A stretch of 64,000 bases of DNA, taken from Fremontodendron californicum (Eukaryota > Streptophyta > Magnoliopsida > Malvales > Malvaceae). Location of the stretch: positions 997,001 through 1,061,000 of the forward strand of contig JAULJL010000027.1 of the NCBI GenBank assembly GCA_030761205.1. Direction: 5' to 3'. Of the stretch, positions 44,119-56,339 are shown one piece after another; the stretch's first letter is position 1; each line of letters opens with the position of its first letter. The translations under genes and the position numbers were made by a program. The notes below the pieces were generated by a model. The model was not told where the DNA came from. It saw only the letters and a program-made list of their open reading frames with translations, and did no database searches.

Positions 44119-45036
44119 CTATGCAACATTTACACGAATGGACTGAACAAAACCCTCAACCCTTTTCCTTATCTCTTCTGGATTTGCACCGACTAACTTG
44201 TCAACTACAACAGTACCTTCCTTCATCAGTAAAAATGTTGGCATGGCCTTGATCTCCATCCTCGTTGCTACCTCCTAATAATTCCACTCAGAAAGAAATA
44301 TTCAAGTCATCTTCATAATAAACATCTACACCATATCAAATTGCAGTCACAGAATCATGTTCAATCAACAGGACATGAATTCTAACACATTTTGACCATA
44401 TCAGGCTACAGTTACAAAATAATTTGCAATATATATCAAAATGTCAAGAAGGAAGAAGATAACGAACTCTCTCTCCATTTGTACACATTATTACAGTTCT
44501 TTCTCCATTCTAATTTGTATGTGTGGAGTATCATTTCAAATGCTAACCCATTATCTAAAACCCACATCTGAACAAAATAACAAAAGATCATAAGATTCTT
44601 ACCTTAACATCATCAACATCAACGGTGAGAAATAGAACATCATGGAAAGCTGAGGCCAGTTCTTCAAAAAAGGGGTTCATGGCCACTGAAGGCATACACC
44701 ATGAAGCAGTGAAGTGTACAACAATCTACAACATGCCCACCAAAACAGAAATTAAAAAAGTCAAGAAGAAAAATAACCACATGAAGTCCTTTCTTTGAGA
44801 TCAACAGACCATGTATGAAAAACATGAATTGTGGATATATGAAACTTTCATAAGAGATGCCTTCAAGGGGGCAAAGCCAAAATATTACCACTAGAGAATT
44901 TTAAACATGAAAAGTGAAGAATTGAAAAGCTTACAGGGCAGCCTTGATTTGTGGCTTGGTTAACATAGAAGTCCCAGGATTGAACAGAGTCAACCTTCAC
45001 AACTCTAGACATATTCTGCTGCTCTTGTGCCTCCAT
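44119..45036 (-). CDS. thioredoxin-like protein CXXS1 type (single catalytic cysteine)
   Basis: Thioredoxin-fold protein of 126 residues: exons 44935-45036, 44603-44725, 44119-44274. The active site reads WCMPS, with serine in place of the resolving cysteine, as in Arabidopsis CXXS1. Such proteins cannot act as ordinary disulfide reductases; the family is associated with disulfide isomerase or mixed-disulfide activity in the cytosol. Other landmarks: VVKVDSVQSWDFYVNQAT, FFEELASAFHDVLFLTVDVDDV, MPTFLLMKEG and KLVGANPEEIRKRVEGFVQS. The cis-proline is present in AMPT. Start at ATG 45036 (MEAQEQQNMSRVV); a second in-frame ATG at 45012 gives the length more usual for the family and could be the real start. 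Confidence 0.92.
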
Positions 45037-46018
45037 CTCTTTCTTCCTTCTCTTTCACCTTTCCTGGGAAAACCAAACCCTCTCTGATGCTTTGTTTGTT
45101 TTGCTTGCAACAAGAGAAATGTCTTTTACACTAGATAAAACAAAATATGAGAAGCTAGGCCCACCGCCCACCTCTTTCCACATTATCTTCATCAAAAATC
45201 AAAATTGCTAGAAGAACCTAGACCGAAAAGACAAAAAGAACCCTCTGAAATTACTATAAACTCACTTTCTTCTCAGAAACCATTTTTTCCTTAATTTGTA
45301 TACGGTGCTCAAGATATTGCTGAGCGGTCGTGCAGATTTATTGAATCTTGTCATATTATCTAATATCATTCCTATTCTGTATTATATTATTTTGAACTTG
45401 AAGATGCTTCAACCTCCAATGCCCATCAGCCTATCCCCAATAAATATCTCCCCAGCTTATTCCCTTTCCACTAAAAAAATAATTATTGCCCTCTCTCGCC
45501 TGCCTTCTAAACTTGTTTTACTGTTTCTATAAATTTGGTTTTGTTTTGTCTTCAACCTTTCATAGATTGAAAACAATGGGCGACATGCGACAGCCAAAGG
45601 TGTAAACACTTCATTTACAAAAAAATCCCTACTTTTTCAGGAAGATGGGCTTTTTCTCAATAACATCATGGTCATGGACATGAAAAAACTCAGAACATTC
45701 AAAAGTCTTTTTAATTAAAACAGAGAATTTCTAATCTTTTGTTTCTCTATTCATCAAATGATGAACTTTTTTTAATCATACAACAATGAAAGAGTAACTT
45801 TGTGCCAAGCCAATAAATTGGAGTTTTTCCTGTCTAAGTCAACCATTAGAAACAGCATAAATCTAAGAATACAGATTAGTAGTAAGTTCAAGCAGAACCT
45901 CTACAGATGATGATACAAATTACAAACCCAAACCCAAAGCTTTTTGTCATTACAAAGCATGATCCTTCAATTACTAAATAGTTACTTCTGTCATAAAAGA
46001 ATGTGATAAATCATAACT
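45037..46018. other. intergenic
   Basis: Region between the CXXS1-like and kinesin genes, both on the minus strand. It contains the CXXS1-like promoter and kinesin 3' UTR. A chance frame at 45296-45532 has no support. Confidence 0.5.
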
Positions 46019-49000
46019 TCAGCCACAGCTCAACCGAGAATCAGCTGGCCGCAAGGTCATCTGACGCCGGGGAACTCCAATTTCACATGCATTCACTCTA
46101 GCAGCAAAGCGGAGAGAGCACAACGACTCTCCCACAGAAGAAGGATCCGGCGACACATTCACAAACATAAGAGTTTTCGAATCTCCCCCAAGACAAGGCT
46201 GTTTATCGATGAAAAATAAATTTAAAAGGAAATCCAATGATTCACTGAAAACAAAATCATTCTACAATATAAACTATCATTAATTTAGGGCCCATTTCTG
46301 GACAAAAGAGACATGTCTATTTCAAAAGGATGCTACATTCAGAAGGCATCATCATGGTAATGTATACTTAATATGATATCAGAAAACACGGAGTTAGCAT
46401 CAATCAAAGATGATAAGCTCTTCAAGAGCACTTTACCTGGAGAAGATATGTTAGCTTGGAATTCCTAAAAGGCACATGATCCTCCTTCTTTGCCAAGGCA
46501 AAAATGACATCACTCAAACACGACAAGCTCTTGTTAATAGCCTGATTTCATGGTAAGAGGTTAGCATAATCACATTAAAAAAACAATTTATGGAAAAGAC
46601 AAATCCAGTTGTATGTTAAACACCTGAGTCTCCTTCAACCTATCCCCAGTAGCACCACTCCTTGACAGTCGCTCACTTCCTGCAAGATCAATAAGGTTCA
46701 AGACTCCCTGCACTTGTTGCTCGGTGCCCTAACAGAACAAAGAAAAGAAATGTCAGTATCACAGAAAAAAGAGGGCTTATCAAGATATCAATAAGGTTCA
46801 AGACTCCCTGCATTTAATAAAAGCACTCAAAGAAAGGATATTTACCTCATTTATTCCCGATATCCTTAATGTGAAAACCATGTGACTTCTTGACGATTGT
46901 TCATTCATCTGCGTCCTGCCCACAGACCTGCAAAGCAGAAAAGTATGACCCTCTTGAACATCCAAATTGTTCTATTGCATGGTCATTGAGAACAAAACTC
47001 ATATGAAGCATTGCATATTATATATCAGAGACAAATTGTTCTAGACAACTGTATCATCATTCATAAACATTTTATGGTTAATAACATTAAGTAATTTAAA
47101 AGTAACTAATTTTTTCCATCGAAAATCATTTTGGGAAATAATTTCTGGCACAATTTTAACTGGTACAAAACTAAGGTAGATGCATAATGCAAGACATATT
47201 CTACACAATATTATGGCAAAAATACCAAGACTCTAAGCAATTTTACCTGCTTTGAGCAGCCTGCCGTAAAAGCGAGGAAATCTCTGTTATGTTGCTAACA
47301 TCAACAATGGTCAGGTCACTGACATAAGTATTACCATTTGCGTCGTGTTTAATTGTGTACTGCTTTCCAGAAACTGCACTTTCTGGGCGTGTTGGATCTG
47401 AACCAATTGATCGATTGGTTGATAACAGATCACGGATGGTTTCATTGTATATTTCCAACATTGAAGCCTAAAAATATTAGAAAGGGTGTGGTTAAAACCA
47501 TGACTAGCCAATGTAATAAGTGGAAATCAGGATCAAAATAAATTACCTGCATTTTGTATTTCCATCCCTGTGCTTGCAGTGACTGACTACTTTGGAATAT
47601 CTGCTCCAAAGAACGCGGTATCAACCCTTTCTGTTCTGGGGCTTCTGGTCTTCCCATCATGGTGTAAGTCTTACCTGAACCTGTCTGTCCATAAGCAAAT
47701 ATACAAACCTGCCAAATAAAACAAACCACCAACAATCTATGAATGCATATTTACTTTGTATCAAAGGTCAAATGATGCAGATCAGATAGCAATCGTAGGC
47801 AGTGTTTTCAATGGCGCAAGGCGCACTCTAGGCGCTAGAACCCTTGTATTGCCTTTACTAGTGATTACTAGTGATTTTACAACTCAATTAACACCATAGA
47901 CATAGTAGAATTCAGCTTCAAAGAAGAAAAGTTATGTGCAAAAAAAAATCAACTACTTTAAACTCAAATCTTCCTCAATTTTGAAACAAAAGAATCCTTA
48001 CCCACCATAGATTACATTTCTAGTACAGTAAAAAGATTTGCTTAAGTTTGCAAAAACAAGAGCATAGAATAGCAAAATCACCTTATATCCATCAAGGGCA
48101 CTCTGTACCAACTGAGATATCTCCACAAAAACATCTTGCTGTGAAGCCTCATGGTTGAAAACCTTGTCAAATGTGAAAGGATACTTTTGTCCTGCTGACA
48201 GTAAGAAAAAAAAATGATTTAAGATTATTGCCTTTGATATTAAACAGAAATTGAATAACAAAGAAAGAGCGCAAATATTCATACCACTTTGTATCAAGTC
48301 AATGCCACGGCCAAGAGATTCCATTGATGTAGGATAAGAGACAACTGGACCTTCTGTTGCTGCACCATCATCCGGTAATAAAGGACGTACCCGACAAAAT
48401 ACTCGAATGTTCCCTTTTAGTTCCTGCAATTAAAGAGAACTTAGTATCATTCCAGAATTATAAACAAAAAATAAAGGTGATGAAGCAGCAGTACCAGAAT
48501 AATATTGTGTAGCTTTTTCCTCAAATTTTCTCCATCAATAAGTTTATGTTCTGTATCTGCCAATCGATCTTGTAGTTCTTGCATGATTCTTTTTTGTTCT
48601 AAATATTCCATCCTTGTTTCTGAAGCTGATAAATCGGTCATCTAAAAATAGGAAAGAAAGAACAAGCTATGACATCAAGAACTACATTCATGATATTTTT
48701 TCAAAACAAGATAAAGCACAAGCAATCCTCTCTAGATTTTAAGAAGTCAGTACCTTTAGTTTCTCATTTGCAGCAGCAAGCTGAAGCTCCAGTATTCTTA
48801 TTTGCTCCCTCTGAGAATAGCATGTCTCCTGCAAAAGAAACCTAGCATGTAAGAAAGCTTGCCAAAAAGGATTTTACTACTTACGAGAAACAAAACCAAC
48901 CAACCTCCAAGGACTTCGATTTCATTGTCAAGTTATCTAATTCTGCAAATGATTTTCCAGTACTTTCTTTGTACTTCACAATTTCAGCAGATAAGGCCTG

Positions 49001-49820
49001 CACTTCTGACATTTGGCGGTCACGATCATCCCTGACTTGTTGTAGTTCCCCTCGTAAGCATTTGACTTCATTTAGTAATGTTTCCTTTTGTTTAACAGCA
49101 TCATCTTGAGACACCTGAGAATAATAAAATCCAAAAGAGTCAAAATCTATTGAATATGATATGTGTTGTCTCATATATGCAAAACTCAGTGCTACAGAAT
49201 GCTATGAACAGGCGTGAACTGTGAACACATGTTTATGGTAAACCACCTATCAAATAAATCCAGGTTGCATCACTAAAGTTGAGAAGAAAAACAGAAAAGA
49301 TGCATGAAAGTCCCTGACAAAATTTTTATGTCAGTTCAGAATTAGTTATCATGAAAAATCTGTCTCAACCATAAAATAGCAAAAGATTAAAATCCAACAA
49401 CCCCAAACGAATAAGTTCTTCAAAATCCATTTAATTACTTGAAAAACAACGTGGAAGGGAAAAAGCAAAAGAAACAACTGAATAAGCTAACAAAGAAAAG
49501 TCATAGAAATGACTAATATAAAAACTTACTCTTGACAAGGTTAATTGTTCTTGCAATGAACTACAGTGGCCCCTTAAAGTGCTAAGATTCTCCACTATTG
49601 TCAGTTTCTCCCTTTCTACTCGTTTGAGTGACTCACGAACTGTTTCAAGGTCAGTGATTAATTTGGAATTGTACTGTTGAAGACTCAGGATGTACTCTTG
49701 TAATCGCTTGTGTGTATTGTCAAGCGAGGCAGCCTACAAAATTCAACAAAAGTTCAGCCGGCAAAGTAAACACTAATATAATAATAGCATCAATTTTCAA
49801 AAGAAAAAAGAATAAGCAAA

Positions 49821-49863
<43 letters not shown>

Positions 49864-50871
49864 CCCTCTCATTAGCAGCTGCTATATCCTGCTGAGCTTT
49901 GTCAAGCTCTTCTGTCAGAGAAGCAACCGACTTTTCAGCAGTAATCCTAGCTTCATTTTCTCTTGTATGGCGGTCAATAGCATCCTAGTTTTTTAAAACC
50001 AAACATATAAATAAAACATTAAAGAAAAAAAATATGCAAGACAAGTTTTTAAGATTAAAATCTTACGAGCTTTTCAGACACTTCCTTGGAAAGCTTCTCC
50101 TGTAGAGATGCATTATTGTCCCTTAACTCGGAAATAATAGTATTCAATTCTTCCTCCTTGTTTTTCTTCTCTAAATCTGTAGAATCACAAGTTAATTAAC
50201 AACATCAAGCAGTAATTCAAATTAACTTTTAGGAAGCAGTACAATTACCTGTATCAATGCATTTTTTCTCAGCAGATTCCAATGAATTCTTAAGCTTCTC
50301 TTTGTCAACTACATGATTCTCATCACATTGTTGAAACCATTTTACACAAAGCTTAAGCCTTTTATTATGTTCCGCCGCGTGTTCATATTTAGCCTACACC
50401 AAATAATCAGCAACAGCAACAATAATAAGAACAAATAAACAAAAAAATTAAAAATTTATAAACAAAAAAAAAATTACAACAAAAGTTTTACCTTGAGATC
50501 GAACTTTTTTGCTTTCGGCTTCTCGTTCAATATCGCTTCCACTTCTTCTTTGGTGAATTCATGATTAGGACATTCCTCGGCGTTAGCGGCGGTTGTAACG
50601 TCTTGACGGTTGTTAACAACGGCAAAGGCTTGACGGGTTCGCCCGGTTCCGGTGGGTCCCACTCCTCTTCCTATTGCTCCAAGCCTTCTCCGTTTGTCTA
50701 ACGGATTTTCATCTGCAAGCTCCTTCCTCTGAAATTAATAAATAAGAACACGATTAAAACAAACAGATTGAAACATTAAAAACAAAAAAAAGAGAATTAA
50801 AAAAGGAAAAGAGAAAAATCGTTTACAGATGAAGGGCTGCGAGGAGGTCTGTTCTGATTGCGGGAAGCCAT
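46019..50871 (-). CDS. kinesin-14, ATK1/KATA-like minus-end motor
   Basis: C-terminal motor kinesin of the plant ATK1/KATA type, a minus-end-directed microtubule motor needed for spindle pole focusing. Starts ATG 50871 with [15 protein letters not shown], the conserved N-terminus, followed by the exon [20 protein letters not shown] (50492-50728) and [20 protein letters not shown] long coiled-coil stalk is spread over exons from about 50400 to 48450 ([46 protein letters not shown]). The neck and motor run [19 protein letters not shown] (48360-48425), the P-loop exon [19 protein letters not shown] (47547-47709), YNETIRDLL (near 47440), NEQSSRSH (switch I, near 46900), [10 protein letters not shown] (switch II, near 46690) and ending [10 protein letters not shown]...DSRLSCG at 46019. 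Roughly 800 residues in about 17 exons; not every internal boundary was resolved. Confidence 0.9.
49825..49861. repeat. (TA)n microsatellite in a kinesin intron
   Basis: About 18 uninterrupted AT/TA dinucleotides just upstream (in gene sense, downstream) of a stalk exon. Confidence 0.9.
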
Positions 50872-51999
50872 ATTTGAAATTCAGTCGAAGCTGTCACTGA
50901 GGGTTATTTGATAGTATTTTGTAGTGAAGGAATCAGAGCAGGGTTGGATCTGGACCGTTGATATGGGAGAAAATGGACTTGACAATCGATTTGATTTTCT
51001 TGGAGATTTTGGATTTGGGAACTAATTGGAACGTTAGGGTTTGGAAAAGGAAATGAGAGAGAGCGTTGTGAAATTGGGGGAGCGTGGGGACTGAATTTTT
51101 GAATTGATTTGAAATTAGATCTGGCGGCCTCTCCTATGAAAACAAAATAATACTAAACGGTAACTTCTTTCTTTTGGGCCCAATTGGGTCGTGTTGTTTA
51201 GCCCATTAATCTTACCCGCTCGACCCAGGTGTGGACGGATTGACCCATTTCACTGGACTTGGACTTCAATGAATCAAACATTGGGTCTTTATCAAAGTAA
51301 TAACTCAAAAAAATACGCTTTTTTAATCGGAAAAATTATCTTAATCATCGTAGAGTTTTTATTTTTTAAATTCTACAAGTATGATTAGTGAGATAACACA
51401 TATCTTTTAGGGTATATCAAAAAATTAATTTAAAATATATATATATATATATGACAGCTATTTAATCTGACTTATAACTTATAAAATTAAAAAATTTCAT
51501 TGTCAATGTATAAAAAATGATCATTTCTAATTGTTTTAAGGGAAATGTTAATCAGTACCTAGTGGTACTGGTTAAGGTGACATATATAGAAGGAAAAATG
51601 TAATTAATGAATTATTTTTTCTTGAATTTAGTAAAAGTAACATATTAAATGCATAAAATTTTCTTAAATTGATAATTCTTAATTAGTGCCTATAGATACT
51701 GGTTAAGCAAATCCTTATTTAAACAATTCTCTATTACCTTTTTCAAAAATTGGCAATATCTAAAGCTTAATTTTTTTATGCTCCCTTTGAAGGAGTGGTT
51801 AGTGGAAATTTGCTCAAATAATGAGGTTGGAATGGGACAAGTTTTCTGGAAGTTACAAACTACCTTGTTTTTGTCGAAAGTACGATAGTGCTTACAGTGT
51901 TTGGAGTGTGGTGAGCAAATTTGCTATGGAAATTATGCAGGCTACTAAGCTAAATATTGGTGGGATTAGCCGTGAATAAAGATGGGTCAAATGGAAGCC
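50872..51999. other. intergenic, kinesin promoter
   Basis: GA-rich sequence at 50880-51120 fits the kinesin 5' UTR and promoter. The rest is AT-rich with no feature. Confidence 0.45.
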
Positions 52000-52487
52000 A
52001 CTTGAGCATATGGTTGCTTTATTTTGAATAATGAGGAGTTTGCACTTGCAGCAGCTTCAGCTAGGGTCTTATTCGAGACAATTCTGGAGGATGGGTTAAA
52101 GGCTTTGTTTTAAATGTTGGTTTCACTGATAATCTTATGCAGAGCTTTGGGGTATTCGAGAAGGGTTGATCTTGGCTTGCTCACTTAATATTCAGTCCCT
52201 AATTGTGGAACTTGATGCTGCAATGATTGTTAATATCATCATGAAAGGGGTGGAGGAGACTCATCCTTGTTCTAAATCAGCTAGAGATCGTATCAAGTTT
52301 ATCCAATGAGGATGGATCACAAGAGTACAACTGCAACATATTCTTAGGGAGGGGAACAAATGTGCAGATTTTCTAGTCAATTTGGCTCAAAAATTTCCAT
52401 TAGATGTTCATGTCTCGGAGGAACCACCAGATGAGATTCTGCAATTGTTCGAGGCTATAAAAAGACCAATTATTTTGCAATGTTAAC
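52000..52487 (+). pseudogene. decayed RNase H-like domain (RVT_3 type)
   Basis: Fragments of a plant RNase H-like domain are readable: GLIRDNSGGWVKGFVLNVGF near 52073-52125, then after a one-base shift ELWGIREGLILACSLNIQSL and ELDAAMIVNIIM (52140-52240). A TGA follows FIQ, then LQHILREGNKCADFLVNLA near 52330-52390. The order matches the RNase H tail of plant non-LTR elements and their derived proteins. At least one frameshift and one stop make it a relic. No reverse transcriptase is next to it. Confidence 0.75.
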
Positions 52488-52639
52488 ACGGTCTTTAGAG
52501 CCGGATTCTTATGTAAAAAAAAAAACCTAGTAGAAAATGATAGTCTGTATCAAAATCTTTGCGGAGTCCACCTGTCAAAACACAAACCAGGTCACCATGA
52601 AACCCAATCCAACATGTCAAATGCCAAAATCATCGGCAC

Positions 52640-52706
52640 CACGTGTCTAAGAACAATTGGTTATGGGCATATCCAACTTATCCAAAGTACAAAATGGCAG
52701 ATAAGG
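52640..52706 (+). promoter_or_regulatory. G-box and I-box pair upstream of psbQ
   Basis: CACGTG G-box at 52640-52645, an inverted GATAAG at 52677-52682 and a direct GATAAG at 52700-52705, all 150-220 bp before the psbQ ATG. G-box with I-box arrays are established light-responsive modules of photosynthesis genes; activity here is inferred. Confidence 0.6.
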
Positions 52707-52858
52707 TGTCTGCCCAAAACCAATCTACATCACAGAAACAATGGGAACAAACCTGAAAAACATCATTAGTCCAACACCCCCTACTTACCCCAAAACAAAA
52801 ATATAATTCCACATTTCTAGACTTAGATCAATCACATTGAGAACACTTGGTTGCGGAG

Positions 52859-54129
52859 ATGGCACAAGCAATGGCATCGATGGCTGGCTTACGTGGCTCC
52901 TCGCAGACTGTGCTGGAAGGCAGCCTCCAACTCAGTGGCCAAACCTGCTTGAACATTGCTAGCAACAATAGAGTGGCTGTGGCTAGGCCTGGTTTCACCG
53001 TCAGAGCCCAACAGGCACCTACCGAGCCTGAAACTGGACGCAGAGCCGTGCTGGGTCTTGTTGCTGCTGGTTTGGCCACAGACTCCTTTGTTCAAGCTGT
53101 GCTTGCCGATGCAAGAAGCATCAAGGTTGGCCCACCTCCCCCACCCTCTGGTGGATTGCGTAAGTCGTCAATTATCCTTTCAATTTCTACAGACCTTCTA
53201 ATGATTTTTCTTTTCCTCCTTGCATTCGATTCTGTTTGGAATGGGAATTTTGGCTAAATTTGTAAATGAGCACTTTACTTGCATTTGAAAAAAATACTTA
53301 AAATAAGGATGAAAATGACAAGATTTTTATCATAAGTTGTTATAGATAGTTGTCAATTGCGCTCCGTAAGCAAGAATAATGAAGGGGAAATGATTTTGCA
53401 TAGGAAACTTGTTCATAGTTTCTAGTAGAAATCATTCGTAAACAATCCCTGATAAATTGCCAAGAGGATTGACTACCAATGTAGTTTCCCAAATTTAATC
53501 AACATTGCCTTTTAGTGTCCATAAAGAACATGAAAACTGAAATTGTAGGTTGAAAATGGAATCATTATAAATTTGATACAGTTCAGTAATTTGATGGCCA
53601 AATCGTCATGTTTGGCAGCTGGAACTCTGAATTCGGATGAGCCAAGAGACCTTGTTCTGCCATACAAAGACAGGTTCTTCCTCCAACCACTTACTCCAGC
53701 TCAGGCAGCTCAGAGGGCAAAGGAGTCAGCCAAGGAAATTCTTGGTGTCAAGAGTTTGATTGACAAAAAGGCCTGGCCCTATGTCCAGAATGATCTCCGT
53801 CTCAGGGCTGAGTATCTCCGCTATGACCTTAACACTGTCATTTCTTCCAAGCCCAAAGATGAGAAGAAGTCTCTCAAGGAACTCACTAAAAAGCTCTTCG
53901 ATACCATCGACGGAGTAAGTTTTGAAGTTTGCTTTGGTTTTTGCTACATAATTGCCGCACAATTAGTATTATGTAACGAAACATGGTAAATTATCACGAG
54001 TTTCTGATATGGATTTTTATTTCCTTACAGCTTGACCATGCAGCCAAGATCAAGAGCACCCCTGAAGCAGAGAAGTACTATGCTGAGACTGTATCTACTC
54101 TGAACGACGTTCTTGCCAAGCTTGGCTAA
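52859..54129 (+). CDS. psbQ: oxygen-evolving enhancer protein 3 (PsbQ)
   Basis: Extrinsic 16-17 kDa lumenal subunit that stabilises the photosystem II manganese cluster and its calcium and chloride requirement. Exons 52859-53159, 53619-53914, 54031-54129 give 231 residues, the family length. The bipartite targeting signal is clear: a serine/threonine-rich stroma-targeting part, then a twin-arginine lumen signal ([14 protein letters not shown]) ending near AVLA before the mature [16 protein letters not shown]. The mature four-helix bundle includes [57 protein letters not shown] and [19 protein letters not shown]. Start at ATG 52859; the frame is open a few codons upstream but has no other ATG. 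A light-type promoter module lies upstream. Confidence 0.96.
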
Positions 54130-54540
54130 GAGAATTGTTGTATTTTGATGTAAGCCTTTGTTCATCGTTTGTAGAGACACTTTCATTTCTATGCTATGTA
54201 AAGGGAATCTTTATCCATTAACGAAATTGAAACTTGTTAATTTGTAGAAGCACTTTCCCGTCACTGTCAGCTCACTCATCAAAAGATTTTTGTTTCAGAA
54301 AAAAAAAAAAGAAAAGAAAAGGAAAACAAACAGCCACTAACATAGTTTGCAAATTGAAAAGGCACAAAAGCTGTATTTAAAAGGGGGAAAAAAATTAATT
54401 AAAAAAATAAATTAATCAACCATAATTTTCTCTTTAAATCATAATTTGCAAACCTTACTATGTTTGGCATTGAGTTGGCGTTGGTAAAATGAAAGCCCAG
54501 ATAAAGCAGCCCAAATTGAAATGAAGTTGGGCCTTGTGGT
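54130..54540. other. psbQ 3' UTR and spacer
   Basis: Short 3' region with A-rich runs up to the LINE target site. No further feature. Confidence 0.5.
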
Positions 54541-54556
54541 AAATTATCCAAAGTTT
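54541..54556 (+). repeat. 16-bp target-site duplication, left copy (LINE)
   Basis: AAATTATCCAAAGTTT occurs here and again at 55457-55472 directly after the poly-A, exactly flanking the LINE fragment. Confidence 0.95.
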
Positions 54557-55456
54557 ACCAGTGTGGCAGGTTCAACCTTCCCCAGGAAGCAGCTGGACAT
54601 GGCGTAAAATACTTCAGCTGAGGGCTTTGGCTTTGAGGTTCACCTCCAACCAGAATGGTGCTCTAACTTGGAAGTTCCCTGGGAACAGATTTATGGTGGC
54701 TAAAGTCTGGAATGATCTCAGGCCTAGGCAGGACAAGGTGGAGTGGGATAAACTGATCTGGTTTCCATTTCATATTCCTAAACATGCACTGGTAGCTTGG
54801 ATGGCTATATTGGACAAACTGCCTACAAAGAACAGATTGATGTCATGGGGCATGCAGGTGGATGGCAAATGTGAGCTATGTCAAACTGAGCAAGAAACCC
54901 GGAATCATATATTTTTTGAATGTGACTATTCAAAGGAAATCTGGGGGCATATACTATGCTTATGTCAACTTCATAGAAGCATAAGGAGCTGGCAAGCAGA
55001 GCTGCAATGGGCAGTAAACAGAATCAGAGGAAAAACTCTCATTTCTGTTATTTTGCGTTTATCATGGAGTGCCTTTCTTTACTCGATCTGGAGAGAGAGA
55101 AATAATAGGTGTTTTAATCGCCTTCAATCCACACAAGGAGCCATCATCGAGCAGATAAAAGAGATCATCAGAATGCGATTGTTGGGGCTCAAGAACATTA
55201 GTCCTGATGAAGTGAACCGAAGATTGGATGCAGATTGGGGACTGTCACTTTTTTCCTAGGATCTTTGTCCATTCTGGAATAGCTTTAAGTATTGCTGAAG
55301 TATGTTGCTATTGTTCTCTGATTGATTAGTGGTCTTAAGTTTTGTTCAAGTATTGTTTAAGTATGTATAGCTTTAAGTACATGTTGCACATGATGTTGGA
55401 TGTAGCAGTTTAACTGCTTTCTGGATAAATAAAATACTTACTTATCCAAAAAAAAA
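54557..55456 (+). mobile_element. 5'-truncated LINE of the same family as 19.8-25 kb
   Basis: About 900 bp, beginning inside ORF2 and ending with the shared 3' tail (TGGATAAATAAAATACTTAC) and a poly-A of about 12. It is flanked by a perfect 16-bp duplication, the mark of target-primed reverse transcription. The coding part (54561-55259) gives the last ~232 residues of ORF2, including GKCELCQTEQETRNHIFFEC, and reads through the tryptophan codon that is a stop in the longer copy, ending LDADWGLSLFS. About ten amino acids differ from the longer copy over 168 aligned residues. It lies between psbQ and histone H2A in the plus orientation. Confidence 0.95.
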
Positions 55457-55570
55457 AAATTATCCAAAGTTTTCAAACATGGTGGTTGCCGGTGGGCCAG
55501 AGCCTGACTTCCAGGTTTAACCCACCCTTTTCAAAAATCCCCAATTTCCCGCTGTCCCTAAAGTCCACAA

Positions 55571-55700
55571 CCAATCAGGAACCATGAGGCCACGCCCAAT
55601 CATAACCGTCCATCAACAAGTATAATCAACAGCCATAGATCATGATCCGCGTGACTTCCTCTCATTGGCTCTCATACCCTCATCCCCCAGCTAAATAAAT
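55571..55700 (+). promoter_or_regulatory. histone-type promoter of the H2A gene
   Basis: GATCCGCG at 55644-55651 is the reverse complement of the plant histone octamer CGCGGATC. CCAAT boxes lie at about 55570 and 55596, with an inverted one (ATTGG) near 55664, and a TAAATAAAT TATA-like box near 55692. The octamer is known to drive S-phase transcription of plant histone genes. Confidence 0.75.
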
Positions 55701-55840
55701 TCCAAGATATCCAAAACCCTTCCCAAAAAGAACACCTCCCTAAAACCCGCCTCTTCTCCTGATCTTTCCCTTTAGAAACTCACAAATCTGAAATTTCACT
55801 GTTTCTTTCATCTCGAATAGTAGCAAATTAAAAGAAAAGG

Positions 55841-56339
55841 ATGGCAGGAAGAGGAAAGGCAATTGGAGCAGGAGCTAAAAAGATGGGCCAATCAAGAAGC
55901 CACAGGGCTGGTCTCCAGTTCCCTGTAGGTCGTATTGCTCGTTTCTTGAAAGCTGGAAAGTACGCTGATCGTGTTGGCGCTGGTGCCCCTGTTTACCTCG
56001 CTGCGGTCCTTGAATACCTCGCCGCTGAGGTAACTAATCAGCTATAATTTGTCCCCTTTCTTGTTGTGTTTTAATCTGGGGTGGTGTTTGATTTTTGATT
56101 TGTTACTTGTTATTTTACAGGCTTTGGAACTGGCTGGTAATGCTGCAAGAGACAACAAGAAGACAAGGATTGTTCCAAGGCACATTCAGTTAGCAGTTAG
56201 GAACGATGAGGAGCTTAGCAGGTTGCTTGGAACAGTTACAATTGCTAACGGTGGTGTTTTGCCTAATATTCACAACATGCTGTTGCCTAAAAAGGCTGGC
56301 GCTGGCTCCAAGGCCGGCCCTGCTGATGATGATAGTTAG
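55841..56339 (+). CDS. canonical histone H2A
   Basis: Nucleosome core histone of 135 residues from exons 55841-56029 and 56121-56339. N-terminus [20 protein letters not shown]; core [80 protein letters not shown] and [12 protein letters not shown]. The acidic-patch glutamates are present. The tail [14 protein letters not shown] lacks the SQEF phosphorylation motif of H2A.X, the SPKK tail of H2A.W and the H2A.Z signature, so this is replication-type H2A. The splice site replaces the usual EVLEL with EALEL. A single intron is common in plant H2A genes. Confidence 0.96.

Noticed and set aside
47810..47860. GGCGCAAGGCGCACTCTAGGCGC stretch in a kinesin intron
   Set aside because: Resembles the end of some plant repeats, but no second end or duplication was found.
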